57,723 bases of DNA from NCBI GenBank assembly GCA_027491255.1, contig JAIXWM010000074.1:1-57723 (forward strand), given 5' to 3'. The stretch comes from Rubrivivax sp. (lineage in GTDB: Bacteria > Pseudomonadota > Gammaproteobacteria > Burkholderiales > Burkholderiaceae_C). The notes beneath the pieces are model-generated. The model was given only the letters and a program-made list of their open reading frames with translations, was not told the origin of the DNA and did no database searches. This document shows, piece by piece, positions 25,611 to 34,277 of the stretch. The translations under genes and the position numbers were made by a program. Positions within the stretch are counted from its first letter, which is position 1. Every line of letters begins with the position of its first letter.

Positions 25611-26041
25611 AGCAGTGCGTAGGTCGTCGTCGCGTGGGCGGCCAGGCGGCCGTCGGCGGTGCAGATTTCGACCTCGCCGAAGGCCAGTGAGCGACCGCGC
25701 CGAAGCACGGTGCAGGCCACGCGCAGTTCGCCGGTGTCGGCGGGCACGGGGCGCAGGAAGCTCGTCTGCAGCTGCACCGTCGTCATCGGCCGGAAGGCGC
25801 CGAGCGCCGCGCTGAGGGCCAGCACCATCGCGGTGTCGGCAGCCGCCAGCATGGCCTGGCCGCACAGCACGCCGCCGCCGTGCACCACTTGCGGCCCCAC
25901 CGGCAGGCGCAGCGTCGTGCGCTCGTCGGCGGTGGAGAGGACCTCCATCCCGAGCGCGCGCACCCAGGGCGCGCCCACCTGCTCGAGCAGCGCGTTCAGA
26001 GCCTCGACCGACATCGGGGCGGGGGAGGGCGTCGGGTTCAT
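25607..26041 (-). CDS. PaaI-family acyl-CoA thioesterase
   Basis: A 144-residue hot-dog thioesterase. The signature region reads QVVHGGGVLCGQAMLAAADT, and the later LQTSFLRPVPADTGELRV fits the family. The usual catalytic Asp aligns with AAADTAM. GGAGG upstream of 26041 supports this ATG; an upstream in-frame Met is inside the divergent promoter. It is the first gene of a two-gene leftward unit with the PAS-LuxR regulator. It is distinct from the paaI in the paa operon; its substrate is unknown. Confidence 0.85.
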   Translation of the reverse strand: MNPTPSPAPMSVEALNALLEQVGAPWVRALGMEVLSTADERTTLRLPVGPQVVHGGGVLCGQAMLAAADTAMVLALSAALGAFRPMTTVQLQTSFLRPVPADTGELRVACTVLRRGRSLAFGEVEICTADGRLAAHATTTYALL

Positions 26042-26091
26042 GGGGGCCTCCGGGCAGCGGGAGGGTGGGTTTGGCCCCTCCATACGAAATT

Positions 26092-26122
26092 CTACGTAAA
26101 GCCTACTTAAGGCCTTACGTAG
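26092..26122. promoter_or_regulatory. 31-bp inverted repeat in the divergent thioesterase / scoA promoter region
   Basis: CTACGTAAAGCC (26092-26103) and GGCCTTACGTAG (26111-26122) are complementary in 11 of 12 positions around an AT-rich 7-base spacer. On the minus strand the sequence TAGAAT at the left edge resembles a -10 box for the thioesterase unit. The site is well placed for a regulator controlling both directions. Confidence 0.6.
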
Positions 26123-26177
26123 TACGCTTCGCCCGTCTGTCCAGACTCCCGGCCCCGACCTCACCGAGGACCCTCGC

Positions 26178-26885
26178 ATGAACAAGATCTATCCCAGTGC
26201 CGCGGCTGCGCTGCAAGGCATCGTCCGTGACGGCCAGTTGCTCGCCGTGGGCGGCTTCGGCCTGTGCGGCATCCCCGAGGCGCTGATTGCGGCGCTGCGC
26301 GACAGCGGCGCCAAGGACTTGACCGTGATCTCCAACAACGCCGGTGTGGACGGCTTCGGCCTGGGCCAGTTGCTGCAGACGCGCCAGATCCGCAAGATGA
26401 TCTCGAGCTACGTGGGCGAGAACAAGGAGTTCGAGCGCCAGTACCTGGCCGGCGAGCTCGAGCTCGAGTTCACGCCCCAGGGCACGCTGGCCGAGCGCCT
26501 GCGCGCCGGCGGCGCCGGCATACCGGCCTTCTTCACGCGCACCGGCGTGGGCACGCTGGTGGCCGAGGGCAAGGAGACGCGCGAATTCGACGGCCACACC
26601 TATGTGATGGAGCGCGCGCTCGTGCCCGACGTCTCGCTGTCCAAGGCCTGGAAGGCCGACCGGGCAGGCAATCTCGTCTACCGCCGCACCGCACGCAACT
26701 TCAACCCCGCCGCAGCCATGGCCGGGCGCATCAGCGTGGTCGAGGTCGAGGAGATCGTCGAGACCGGCACGCTGGACCCGGACGCGGTCCACCTGCCCGG
26801 CATCTACGTGCACCGCCTGGTGCTGAACGCCACGCCCGAAAAGCGCATCGAGAAGCGCACCGTGCGCGAGAAGACCGCGGCTTGA
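26178..26885 (+). CDS. scoA: 3-oxoacid CoA-transferase subunit A
   Basis: A 235-residue alpha subunit of a heterodimeric type I CoA-transferase that moves CoA from succinyl-CoA to a 3-oxo acid such as acetoacetate or 3-oxoadipate. The CoA-binding glycine motif VGGFGLCGIPEALI and the stretch TVISNNAGVDGFGLG match ScoA/PcaI. The B subunit follows 36 bases later. Which acid is used cannot be decided from sequence; the paa cluster next door ends in 3-oxoadipyl-CoA, and acetoacetate is the common alternative. The ATG is 55 bases after the inverted repeat. Confidence 0.9.
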   Translation: MNKIYPSAAAALQGIVRDGQLLAVGGFGLCGIPEALIAALRDSGAKDLTVISNNAGVDGFGLGQLLQTRQIRKMISSYVGENKEFERQYLAGELELEFTPQGTLAERLRAGGAGIPAFFTRTGVGTLVAEGKETREFDGHTYVMERALVPDVSLSKAWKADRAGNLVYRRTARNFNPAAAMAGRISVVEVEEIVETGTLDPDAVHLPGIYVHRLVLNATPEKRIEKRTVREKTAA

Positions 26886-26921
26886 TCCCGCCCGCCCCGA
26901 CACACCAAGGAGTCTGACGCC

Positions 26922-27560
26922 ATGCCCTGGACCCACGACGAGATGGCGGCGCGTGCCGCCAAGGAACTGCAGGACGGCTTCTACGTCAACCTCGGCATCG
27001 GCTTGCCGACGCTGGTGGCCAATTTCGTGCCCGCCGACATCGAGGTCTGGCTGCAAAGCGAGAACGGCATGCTCGGCATCGGCCCTTTCCCGACCGAGGG
27101 CGAGATCGACGCCGACCTGATCAATGCCGGCAAGCAGACCGTGACGACGATCGCCGGCTCGAGCATCTTCGGCAGTCACGACAGCTTCGCCATGATCCGC
27201 GGCGGCAAGATCAACCTGTCGATCCTGGGCGCAATGCAGGTCAGCGAGCATGGCGACCTGGCCAACTGGATGATCCCGGGCAAGATGGTCAAGGGCATGG
27301 GCGGCGCGATGGACCTGGTGGCCGGCGTGCGCAGCGTGGTCGTGCTGATGGAGCACGTGGCGCGGCGCAAGGACGGCGGCTTCGATCTGAAGATCCTGCC
27401 GTCTTGCACCCTGCCGCTCACCGGCGTGGGCGTGGTCGACCGCATCATCACGGATCTGGCGGTGCTGGACGTGACGCCGCACGGCCTGAAGGTCGTCGAG
27501 ATGGCTCCCGGCGTCACACGCGAGGAATTGCAGTCCAAGACGGGCGTGGCGCTGCAGTAA
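26922..27560 (+). CDS. scoB: 3-oxoacid CoA-transferase subunit B
   Basis: A 212-residue beta subunit. The catalytic glutamate is in the SENG motif ([16 protein letters not shown]); GLPTLVAN near the N-terminus and [20 protein letters not shown] are typical. An AAGGAG site precedes the ATG at 26922. Together with scoA it forms a complete enzyme. Length is normal. Confidence 0.92.
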   Translation: MPWTHDEMAARAAKELQDGFYVNLGIGLPTLVANFVPADIEVWLQSENGMLGIGPFPTEGEIDADLINAGKQTVTTIAGSSIFGSHDSFAMIRGGKINLSILGAMQVSEHGDLANWMIPGKMVKGMGGAMDLVAGVRSVVVLMEHVARRKDGGFDLKILPSCTLPLTGVGVVDRIITDLAVLDVTPHGLKVVEMAPGVTREELQSKTGVALQ

Positions 27561-27567
27561 GCTCGCG

Positions 27568-27585
27568 GCTCCCTGTTTCGGGAGC
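27568..27585 (+). promoter_or_regulatory. Hairpin that holds the ggt ribosome-binding site
   Basis: GCTCCC (27568-27573) pairs with GGGAGC (27580-27585) across a 6-base loop. GGGAG is also the only Shine-Dalgarno candidate for the TTG start at 27591. The stem lies 7 bases after the scoB stop, so it could be a weak terminator, a translational damper for ggt, or both. Confidence 0.4.
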
Positions 27586-27590
27586 GTCTG

Positions 27591-29435
27591 TTGAACACTT
27601 CTGCACTCCTTCGGCGGCCTGGAGCCGCGGTGGCTGCCTTTTCGGCGGCCTTTCTTCTCACCGGGGGCCTGGCTGGCGCGCAGGCCCCGGTCCCGACCTC
27701 GACGGCTGCGGTTGCGGCTGCGCCCGTTGTGCCGGAGGGCGCTTCGGGCCTGCAGGGCAAGCCGGGCTGGTCGGCCCAGCGCTTCATGGTCGCGGCGGCC
27801 AACCCGCTGGCCACCGAGGCGGGCTACCGCATCCTGCAGGCCGGCGGCAGCGCGGTGGACGCTGCGGTGGCCGTGCAGATGGTGCTGGCGCTGGTGGAGC
27901 CGCAATCCAGCGGCATCGGTGGCGGCGCCTTCCTGCTGCACTGGGACGGGCGTCAACTGCAGGCCCTGGACGGGCGCGAGACGGCGCCGACCGCCGCTGA
28001 CGAGCGGCTGTTCCTGGGCGCCGATGGCAAGCCCCTGCCATTTGCGCAGGCCGTGGTCGGCGGCCGCTCCGTCGGTGTGCCGGGTGCCGTCAGGCTGATG
28101 CAGGAGGCGCACCGTCTGCACGGCCGCCTGCCCTGGCCGCGTCTGTTCGAGCGCGCGATCGAGCTCGCCGAGCAGGGCTTTCCGGTCAGCCCGCGCATGC
28201 ATGCGCTGCTGAAGACCGAGACCGCGCTGCGCCAGCAGCCGCAGGCCGCCGCCTATTTCTACCGCGCCGATGGCGAGCCGCAGGCTGTGGGCCACCTGCT
28301 GAAGAACCCGGCGCTGGCAGCGGTGCTGCGGCAGATCGCCGAGCGCGGCAGCGCCGCGTTCTACCAGGGGGCCGTCGCCGAGGACATCGTGCGCCGCGTG
28401 CGGGAGCATCCCGTCAACCCCGGGCAGATGACGCTGGCCGACCTGGCGGGGTACACCGTCCAGACGAGGGCGCCGCTGTGCACGCTCTGGCGTGTGTGGC
28501 GTGTCTGCGGCTTTCCGCCGCCGTCCTCGGGGCATGTGGCTGTGATGCAGATCCTGGGCATGGTCGACCAGCCCGGGCCGGTGGGGCCTCAGGCGCTGTC
28601 CGATGGCCGGCCTGGCGCCGACTTCCTGCACCGCTATGCCGAGGTCTCGCGCCTGGCGTACGCCGACCGCGCGCTTTACCTCGGCGACCCGGCCTTCGTT
28701 GCCGCGCCCGGCGGACGCTGGGAGTCACTGCTCGACCCTGCTTACCTGCGCGAACGCGCTGCGCTCGTCGGCGCGCGCAGCATGGGCACCGCGGCCCCCG
28801 GGCAGCCGCCGGGCGTGGAACGCGTCGCGCTGGCACCGCAACCCTTCCAGCCGGAAACCGGCACCAGCCACATCAGCGTCATCGACGGCGAGGGCCGGGC
28901 GCTGGCGCTGACGACCACGATCGAGGCCGTCTGGGGCGCGCGCCTGATGTCCGACGGCGGCACCGGCCTGGCCGGCGGCTTCCTGCTGAACAACCAGCTC
29001 ACCGATTTCTCTTTCCTGCCCGCGGATGCCCAAGGCCGGCCCATCGCCAACCGGGTGCAGCCCGGCAAGCGGCCGCGCTCGAGCATGAGCCCGACGCTGG
29101 TCTTCGACGCCGAGGGCGGGGCACTGCGCATGACGCTGGGCTCACCCGGCGGCGCGACCATCATCCACTTCGTTGCCAAGACGCTGCTGGGCACGTTCGC
29201 CTTCGGGCTGGACGCGCAGCGCGCGATCGACCTGCCGAACTTCGGCAACCTCAACGGCCCGACGCTGCTGGAGCGTGGCCGCTTCGACGCCGCCACGGCG
29301 CAGGCCCTGCAGGAGCGCGGTCATGCCGTGCAGCAGATCGAGATGACGAGCGGACTGCAGGCGATCGAGCGCCGCGGCAGCGGCTGGTTCGGCGGCGCCG
29401 ACCCGCGGCGCGAGGGCGTGGCGATGGGCGACTGA
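27591..29435 (+). CDS. ggt: Gamma-glutamyltransferase
   Basis: A 614-residue periplasmic enzyme that cleaves and transfers the gamma-glutamyl group of glutathione and related peptides. A signal peptide ends near residue 31 (LTGGLAGAQA). The precursor is self-cleaved before the catalytic Thr in PETGTSHISVIDGEG, giving large and small subunits; the small subunit shows SSMSPTLVF and LGSPGGATIIH, which shape the active site. The start is a TTG at 27591; no ATG gives an intact leader. It follows scoB by 30 bases. A perfect 20-bp palindrome overlaps its stop codon. Confidence 0.92.
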   Translation: MNTSALLRRPGAAVAAFSAAFLLTGGLAGAQAPVPTSTAAVAAAPVVPEGASGLQGKPGWSAQRFMVAAANPLATEAGYRILQAGGSAVDAAVAVQMVLALVEPQSSGIGGGAFLLHWDGRQLQALDGRETAPTAADERLFLGADGKPLPFAQAVVGGRSVGVPGAVRLMQEAHRLHGRLPWPRLFERAIELAEQGFPVSPRMHALLKTETALRQQPQAAAYFYRADGEPQAVGHLLKNPALAAVLRQIAERGSAAFYQGAVAEDIVRRVREHPVNPGQMTLADLAGYTVQTRAPLCTLWRVWRVCGFPPPSSGHVAVMQILGMVDQPGPVGPQALSDGRPGADFLHRYAEVSRLAYADRALYLGDPAFVAAPGGRWESLLDPAYLRERAALVGARSMGTAAPGQPPGVERVALAPQPFQPETGTSHISVIDGEGRALALTTTIEAVWGARLMSDGGTGLAGGFLLNNQLTDFSFLPADAQGRPIANRVQPGKRPRSSMSPTLVFDAEGGALRMTLGSPGGATIIHFVAKTLLGTFAFGLDAQRAIDLPNFGNLNGPTLLERGRFDAATAQALQERGHAVQQIEMTSGLQAIERRGSGWFGGADPRREGVAMGD

Positions 29436-29454
29436 GCCTGGATTAATCCAGGCT
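29435..29454. terminator. Perfect 20-bp palindrome at the end of ggt
   Basis: AGCCTGGATTAATCCAGGCT is its own reverse complement and starts on the last base of the ggt stop codon. As RNA it folds to an 8-bp stem with a TTAA loop. No T-run follows in either direction. Its place suggests transcript 3'-end formation or protection. Confidence 0.5.
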
Positions 29455-29519
29455 GAGACCTGATCCGGCAGTGGGGGCGTCCGATCGGACCAGCGCTCGA
29501 TCGCGCTGGCAGCGTTGCC

Positions 29520-29605
29520 CATCCTCGTGTGGGCCCAGGCCATGGCGGCGGATTGCGCCTTGCCCTCGCGGCCGTCGACAGCGCGCTCGGGCGCGCCCAG
29601 CGGCT
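29520..29605 (+). repeat. Dispersed intergenic repeat, copy C
   Basis: This part of the 228-base gap between the convergent ggt and pyrD aligns with copy A (9673-9757): ATCCTCG, TTGCC, TCGCGGCCG, GACAG and GGGCGCGCCCA occur in the same order and spacing. Apart from this element and the palindrome before it, I see nothing in the gap. Confidence 0.6.
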
Positions 29606-29663
29606 GACTCCGGGCTGAGCGGCGCAGCGCCCCCAGGCCGGGGCTGCGTCCGTGCCTCCGAAG

Positions 29664-30716
29664 TCATGCCCTGCGACGTGCGTTACGCATCGCCAGCGCC
29701 GCTTCGCGCACCAGTTCCGGCCCGCGGTAGATGAAGCCGGTGTAGACCTGCACGAGGTCGGCCCCGGCATCGAGCTTGGCCACGGCGTCGGCCCCGCTGA
29801 CGACGCCGCCCACGCCGATGATGGGATATGCCGGCCCGAGCGCGGCGCGCAGCGCGCGGATCACCCGGTTGCTGGCTTCGAACACCGGTGGTCCCGACAG
29901 TCCCCCGGCCTCCGCCGCGTGGGGCAGGCCCTGGACCGCCTCGCGCGCGAGCGTCGTGTTGGTGGCGATCACGCCGTCGATCCCTTGCCGCTGCAGGGTC
30001 GCCGCGATCACGGCGACCTGCTCGGCGTCGAGGTCGGGGGCGATCTTGACGAACAGCGGCACGCGCCGCCCGTGCTGCTGCGCCAGCCCGGCCCGGCGCT
30101 GCTGCAGCGCCGCCAGCAGCGCCTCCAGCGCCTCGTCGGACTGCAGCGCGCGCAGGTTCTTGGTGTTCGGGCTGGAGATGTTGACCGTGACGTAGTCGGC
30201 GTGCGGGTACACCCCCTCGAGCGCCACCAGATAGTCCTCGGCGGCGCGTTCGATCGGCGTGGCCGCGTTCTTGCCGATGTTCAGCCCCAGCACACCACCT
30301 GCGGCCCGGAAGCTGCGGGCCCGCCGCACGTTGGCGACGAAGGCAGCCAGGCCCTCGTTGTTGAAGCCCAGCCGGTTGATCAGCGCCTGCCGTTGCGGCA
30401 GGCGGAAGATGCGCGGCTTCGGGTTGCCGGGCTGGGGCAGGGGCGTCACGGTGCCGACCTCGACGAAGCCGAAGCCCATGGCCCCGAGGCCGTCGATGCA
30501 GCGCCCGTTCTTGTCCAGGCCGGCGGCCAGGCCGATGCGGTTGCGCAGGCGCAGGCCCGCCACGCTGAGCGGGTCGTCGACGGCCGCTTGCGCCCAGAGG
30601 CACTGCGCCGGCGTGTTCTGCAGGGCGGCGATCGTCCCCAGCGTCAGGTCATGGGCCTGTTCGGGGTCGAGACCGAAGAGGAAGGGGCGGGTGAGCGCGT
30701 AGGGGACGACGGCCAT
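29664..30716 (-). CDS. pyrD: Dihydroorotate dehydrogenase (quinone), class 2
   Basis: A 350-residue membrane-associated flavoprotein that oxidises dihydroorotate to orotate in pyrimidine synthesis, using quinone. Class 2 features: the N-terminal helix [20 protein letters not shown], the [20 protein letters not shown] loop, NISSPNT with the catalytic Ser, and [20 protein letters not shown] at the FMN phosphate site. The ATG at 30716 fits the family N-terminus; two upstream in-frame Met codons run into the rpiA leader. It is divergent from rpiA with only 31 bases between starts. Confidence 0.96.
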   Translation of the reverse strand: MAVVPYALTRPFLFGLDPEQAHDLTLGTIAALQNTPAQCLWAQAAVDDPLSVAGLRLRNRIGLAAGLDKNGRCIDGLGAMGFGFVEVGTVTPLPQPGNPKPRIFRLPQRQALINRLGFNNEGLAAFVANVRRARSFRAAGGVLGLNIGKNAATPIERAAEDYLVALEGVYPHADYVTVNISSPNTKNLRALQSDEALEALLAALQQRRAGLAQQHGRRVPLFVKIAPDLDAEQVAVIAATLQRQGIDGVIATNTTLAREAVQGLPHAAEAGGLSGPPVFEASNRVIRALRAALGPAYPIIGVGGVVSGADAVAKLDAGADLVQVYTGFIYRGPELVREAALAMRNARRRA

Positions 30717-30747
30717 AATGCCCGCCATTGTCCCGCAGCCCCTGTCC

Positions 30748-31407
30748 ATGACCCAAGACGAACTGAAGGCCGAAGTCGGCCGCGCGGCCCTGGCCTATGT
30801 CACCCCCGGGAGCATCCTCGGCGTGGGCACGGGTTCGACGGTGGACAAGTTCATCGATGCCCTCGCGGCCTCGGGCATGCCGCTGGCCGGCGCGGTCTCG
30901 AGTTCCGAGCGCAGCACGCAGCGCTTGCGCGCGCACGGGCTGCGCGTGGTCGAGGCGGCCGAGGTCGAGCGCCTGTCGGTCTACATCGATGGTGCCGACG
31001 AGATCGACGGTCGCGGCTGCATGATCAAGGGCGGCGGCGGGGCGCTGACGCGCGAGAAGATCGTCGCCGACCTGGCCGAGCGCTTCGTCTGCATCGCCGA
31101 CGAGTCCAAGCGGGTGGAGGTGCTCGGGCGCTTTCCATTGCCGGTGGAGGTGATCCCGATGGCGGCGTCGCAGGTGGCGCGCCGCTTTGCGGCACAGGGG
31201 GGGCGGGTGGTTCCGCGCGCGGGCTTCGTCACCGACAACGGCCAGATCGTGCTGGACGTGCACGGCCTGGCGATCGCCGACCCGCTGGCGCTGGAATCCG
31301 AAGTCAACCAATGGCCGGGCGTCGTCACGGTGGGCTTGTTCGCCCGCCATCGCGCCCATACCTGCCTGCTCGGCACGGGCCGGGGCGTGCAGACGCTGGT
31401 GTTCTGA
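30748..31407 (+). CDS. rpiA: Ribose-5-phosphate isomerase A
   Basis: A 219-residue enzyme interconverting ribose-5-phosphate and ribulose-5-phosphate in the pentose phosphate pathway. Family motifs: [14 protein letters not shown] (phosphate binding), [19 protein letters not shown] with the catalytic Glu, and [11 protein letters not shown]. The ATG at 30748 (MTQDELK) is the family start; an ATG at 30718 in frame adds ten residues but overlaps the opposite promoter. Ends 52 bases before the convergent chalcone-isomerase-like gene. Confidence 0.96.
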   Translation: MTQDELKAEVGRAALAYVTPGSILGVGTGSTVDKFIDALAASGMPLAGAVSSSERSTQRLRAHGLRVVEAAEVERLSVYIDGADEIDGRGCMIKGGGGALTREKIVADLAERFVCIADESKRVEVLGRFPLPVEVIPMAASQVARRFAAQGGRVVPRAGFVTDNGQIVLDVHGLAIADPLALESEVNQWPGVVTVGLFARHRAHTCLLGTGRGVQTLVF

Positions 31408-31459
31408 CGGGCGTGCGCGGCGCGCTGTTGCCGGTTGCTGTCTACCGGGGTGGGGCTGG

Positions 31460-32062
31460 TCAAGCCAGGCCGAGCAGTCCGGCCTTGAGCTTGGCGTCGA
31501 AGGGGCGCTGGCCGACGAAGGAGCGCAGCAGGGCGCTGTAGAAATCCTCGCCCGGCAGGACCTTGCCGCGGCGTTGCCCGTTGACCGTCAGCAGGGTGCC
31601 CTCCGCAGGTACGTAGTCCAGGTCGATCACGTCGCTCTTGCGGACCTGTCCACCGTCTTCGATCCACTGCGCGAACTGCTGGATGCGTGCTTGCAGCCGT
31701 TCGAGTTCGGCGGCTTCGGTGTTGCGCGTCACGCCCTTGACGAACGCCTTGCTGAATTCGGGGGCCGGCACGTCCTGCAGCATCGCCATGCGCAGGCGCT
31801 TCGGCCCGGGCAGCGCCTGCACGGCCTGCGGGTCGGTCGCCTTCTGCGCCAGGTACAGCCCTGCGGCGTAGCCCTTCAGCCACGCCACGGCGCGCACACC
31901 CGTTCCGTTGAGCACGAGTTCAGAGCCGCCCAGCTTGATCTTTGCGGCGAACGTGTAGCCCTCCACGACGACTGCGGCCTGCGCTGCCCGCAGCACAGAC
32001 GTACCGAGCGCAAGGCCGAGTCCGCCGACGATCAAGGCACGCCGCCTCGAAGGGGGGGTCAT
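31460..32062 (-). CDS. Exported chalcone isomerase-like protein
   Basis: A 200-residue protein. The leader SRRRALIVGGLGLALGTSVL, with cleavage near AAQA, looks like a Tat or Sec signal. The mature part fits the bacterial chalcone-isomerase-like fold (VLNGTGVRAVAWLKGYAAGL, LPGPKRLRMAMLQDV, LPGEDFYSALLRSFVG). In bacteria this fold is generally not a flavonoid enzyme; a lipid or fatty-acid-binding role has been suggested for relatives. It overlaps the upstream aminotransferase-like gene by 4 bases (ATGA), so the two are coupled. Confidence 0.85.
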   Translation of the reverse strand: MTPPSRRRALIVGGLGLALGTSVLRAAQAAVVVEGYTFAAKIKLGGSELVLNGTGVRAVAWLKGYAAGLYLAQKATDPQAVQALPGPKRLRMAMLQDVPAPEFSKAFVKGVTRNTEAAELERLQARIQQFAQWIEDGGQVRKSDVIDLDYVPAEGTLLTVNGQRRGKVLPGEDFYSALLRSFVGQRPFDAKLKAGLLGLA

Positions 32063-33237
32063 AGAGCACGCTCCAGCGCCTGCAGGTCGGCAGCATCGTT
32101 GTAACCCTGCACGGACACCCGCACGAAGGTGCGCCCGGCGTGGCTCGTCACCGGCACTTCGATGCGCTGCGTGTCGTGCAGGCGCGCGCGCAGCGCTTCG
32201 GCGTCAGGGTAGGGCACAGGCAGTGGCACCATCTGGGCGAAGTCGTCATTCGAGCCTATCACGGGCAGGCCGTACCGTGCGGCGACGCGGTGCATCAGCG
32301 CCAGACCCAGCGCATGGCAGCGCGCGCGCACGGCCGGCCAGGCGTGCCGGTGCTGGAACGCGATGGCGGCCGGCACGCTGAGCCAGGCCGCGATGTCGCG
32401 CGTGCCCTGCCACTGCAGGCGGCGCTCGAGCACGGTCGAGCCGGTGTACGCGTCGAAGCCCGTGTGCCCCTGCACGCTGGCCAGGTAGCCCCAGCTCGTG
32501 ACCGTGGCGTGCAGCGTCTCGTGGTGCTCGGGCCGGGCATGCAGGAAGGCGCTGCCCTTGGGCGCGCACAGCCATTTGTGGCAGTTGCCGGTGTAGAAGT
32601 CGGCTCCCACCGCGCGCAGCGACAGCGGCACCTGCCCCGGCGCGTGCGCCCCGTCGACGAGCGTCATCAGCCCACGTTCGCGCGCGGCAGCACACAGGGC
32701 CGCCACCGGGAAGACGAGGGCCGTGGTCGAGGTCAGGTGGCTTGCGAACACGAGCCGCGTGCGGGGCGTGACGGCGGCCATCATGCGCTCGACGAAGCGC
32801 TCGCGCTCGAAGGGCAGGGGGATCGCCACGCGCCGGTAGACCGCGCCCGTGCGCGCGCATTCGCGCTCCCAGGTGGCCTCGCAGGCACCGTACTCGTGGT
32901 CCGTGGCCAGCACTTCGTCGCCGGGTTGCAGGGCCAGCGAACGCGCGACGATGTTGACGCCCGTCGTCGCGTTGGGCACGAAGACCAGGTCTTCGGCGCG
33001 CGCGTCGAGGAACCCGGCCAGCGCCGCGCGGGCCTGGGCGAGCAGCGCGCCCGAACGCCGCGCGAGGAAGGCCACCGGGTTGCGCTCCATCTCGAGCTGC
33101 CAGGCCTGCAGCGTGTCGAAGACCTCGCGCGGACAGGCGCCGAAGGAGCCGTGGTTGAGAAAGGTGACGTCGGGATCGAGCAGGAACAGCCGCTTCAGCG
33201 TCGCGGCGTCCGGCGCAGCGGTGAGGTCTTCCGACAT
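32059..33237 (-). CDS. Class V aminotransferase-fold PLP enzyme (isopenicillin-N-epimerase-like)
   Basis: A 392-residue PLP-dependent protein. The N-terminal FLNHGSFGACPREVFDTLQA matches the isopenicillin N epimerase/cysteine desulfurase-like subgroup. The internal-aldimine lysine is in GNCHKWLCAPKG, preceded by VDGAHAPGQ with the Asp that pairs with the pyridine nitrogen. The product cannot be named from sequence; epimerase, lyase and desulfurase activities all occur in this subgroup. It reads leftward, 29 bases after the ketopantoate-reductase-like gene, and is coupled by ATGA to the chalcone-isomerase-like gene. Confidence 0.85.
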   Translation of the reverse strand: MSEDLTAAPDAATLKRLFLLDPDVTFLNHGSFGACPREVFDTLQAWQLEMERNPVAFLARRSGALLAQARAALAGFLDARAEDLVFVPNATTGVNIVARSLALQPGDEVLATDHEYGACEATWERECARTGAVYRRVAIPLPFERERFVERMMAAVTPRTRLVFASHLTSTTALVFPVAALCAAARERGLMTLVDGAHAPGQVPLSLRAVGADFYTGNCHKWLCAPKGSAFLHARPEHHETLHATVTSWGYLASVQGHTGFDAYTGSTVLERRLQWQGTRDIAAWLSVPAAIAFQHRHAWPAVRARCHALGLALMHRVAARYGLPVIGSNDDFAQMVPLPVPYPDAEALRARLHDTQRIEVPVTSHAGRTFVRVSVQGYNDAADLQALERAL

Positions 33238-33266
33238 GGCGTCGAGTCTGGTTGCAGGCCGCGCCT

Positions 33267-34277
33267 TCAGCCCAGCGGCTGCACCGCGAGCCGGCCGTGT
33301 TGCGCCTGCAGCGTCTGCCCGAGCAGGCGCGCGAGCGCGAGCACGGCCTCGATGGTGGGCACCGGCTGGCCGGTGATGCGGCCGAGCTCCACCACGGCGC
33401 CCACCAGGGCCTCGAGCTCGAGCGCGCGCCCGGCCTCGACGTCCTGCAGCATGCTGGTCTTGTGCGCGCCCACGGCCTGCGCGCCTGCGATGCGCTTGTC
33501 CAGGCTGACCTTGAATTCCACGCCCAGTGCCTCGCCCACGGCCTGGGCCTCGCGCATCATGCGTGCGGCCAGCTCGCGCGTGGGCGCAAAGCTGCAGATC
33601 TGCTCCAGCGTGGCATGCGTCAGCGCGCTGATGGGGTTGAAGCTGAGGTTGCCCCAGAGCTTGACCCAGATCTCGCTGCGGATGTCCTTGCTGACCGGGG
33701 CCTTGAAGCCAGCCTTCATCAGCGCCTGGCTCAGGCGCTCGGCGCGTTCACTGCGCGTGCCGTCGGGCTCGCCGATCGTGAAGCGGTTGCCCTCGATCAC
33801 GCGCACGAGCCCGGGTTGCACCAACTCGGCTGCGGGGTAGACCACGCTGCCCAGCACACGCTCGGGCTCGATGTGGGCGGCGATGACGCCGCCGGGGTCC
33901 ACGCTGTCGAGCTGCCGGCCTTCCCAGGGCCCGGGCAGACGGTGGAAGTACCACCAGGGCACGCCGTTGATCATCGAGACGACGGCCGTCTCGGGGCCGA
34001 ACAGGCCGCGCAGGCCGGGCAGCAGGTCCTGCACCTGGTGCGCCTTGACGGTCAGCAGCACGAAGTCCTGCGGCCCGGCCTCGGCCGGGTCCTGCACGGC
34101 GCGCGCAGCCGGCGCGTGCAGCGTCGAGCCGTCCTCGAGCAGCAGACGGAAACCGTCGGTGCGGATGGCCTGCAGGTTGCGGTTGCGGGCGATGAAGGTC
34201 ACGTCCTCGCCCGCGGCCGACAGGCGCGCGCCGAGGTAGCCGCCGATGGCGCCGGCGCCGACGATGGCGAACTTCAT
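33267..34277 (-). CDS. 2-dehydropantoate 2-reductase-like protein
   Basis: A 336-residue ApbA/PanE-family NADPH-dependent reductase. The nucleotide motif GAGAIGGYLGARLSAAGEDV is at the N-terminus; the catalytic Lys is in SEIWVKLWGNLSFNPISALT. PanE makes pantoate for CoA synthesis, but many paralogues reduce other 2-oxo acids. Here it overlaps the acyl-CoA synthetase gene by 4 bases (ATGA), so its substrate may belong to that pathway. I give no gene symbol for this reason. Confidence 0.87.
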   Translation of the reverse strand: MKFAIVGAGAIGGYLGARLSAAGEDVTFIARNRNLQAIRTDGFRLLLEDGSTLHAPAARAVQDPAEAGPQDFVLLTVKAHQVQDLLPGLRGLFGPETAVVSMINGVPWWYFHRLPGPWEGRQLDSVDPGGVIAAHIEPERVLGSVVYPAAELVQPGLVRVIEGNRFTIGEPDGTRSERAERLSQALMKAGFKAPVSKDIRSEIWVKLWGNLSFNPISALTHATLEQICSFAPTRELAARMMREAQAVGEALGVEFKVSLDKRIAGAQAVGAHKTSMLQDVEAGRALELEALVGAVVELGRITGQPVPTIEAVLALARLLGQTLQAQHGRLAVQPLG

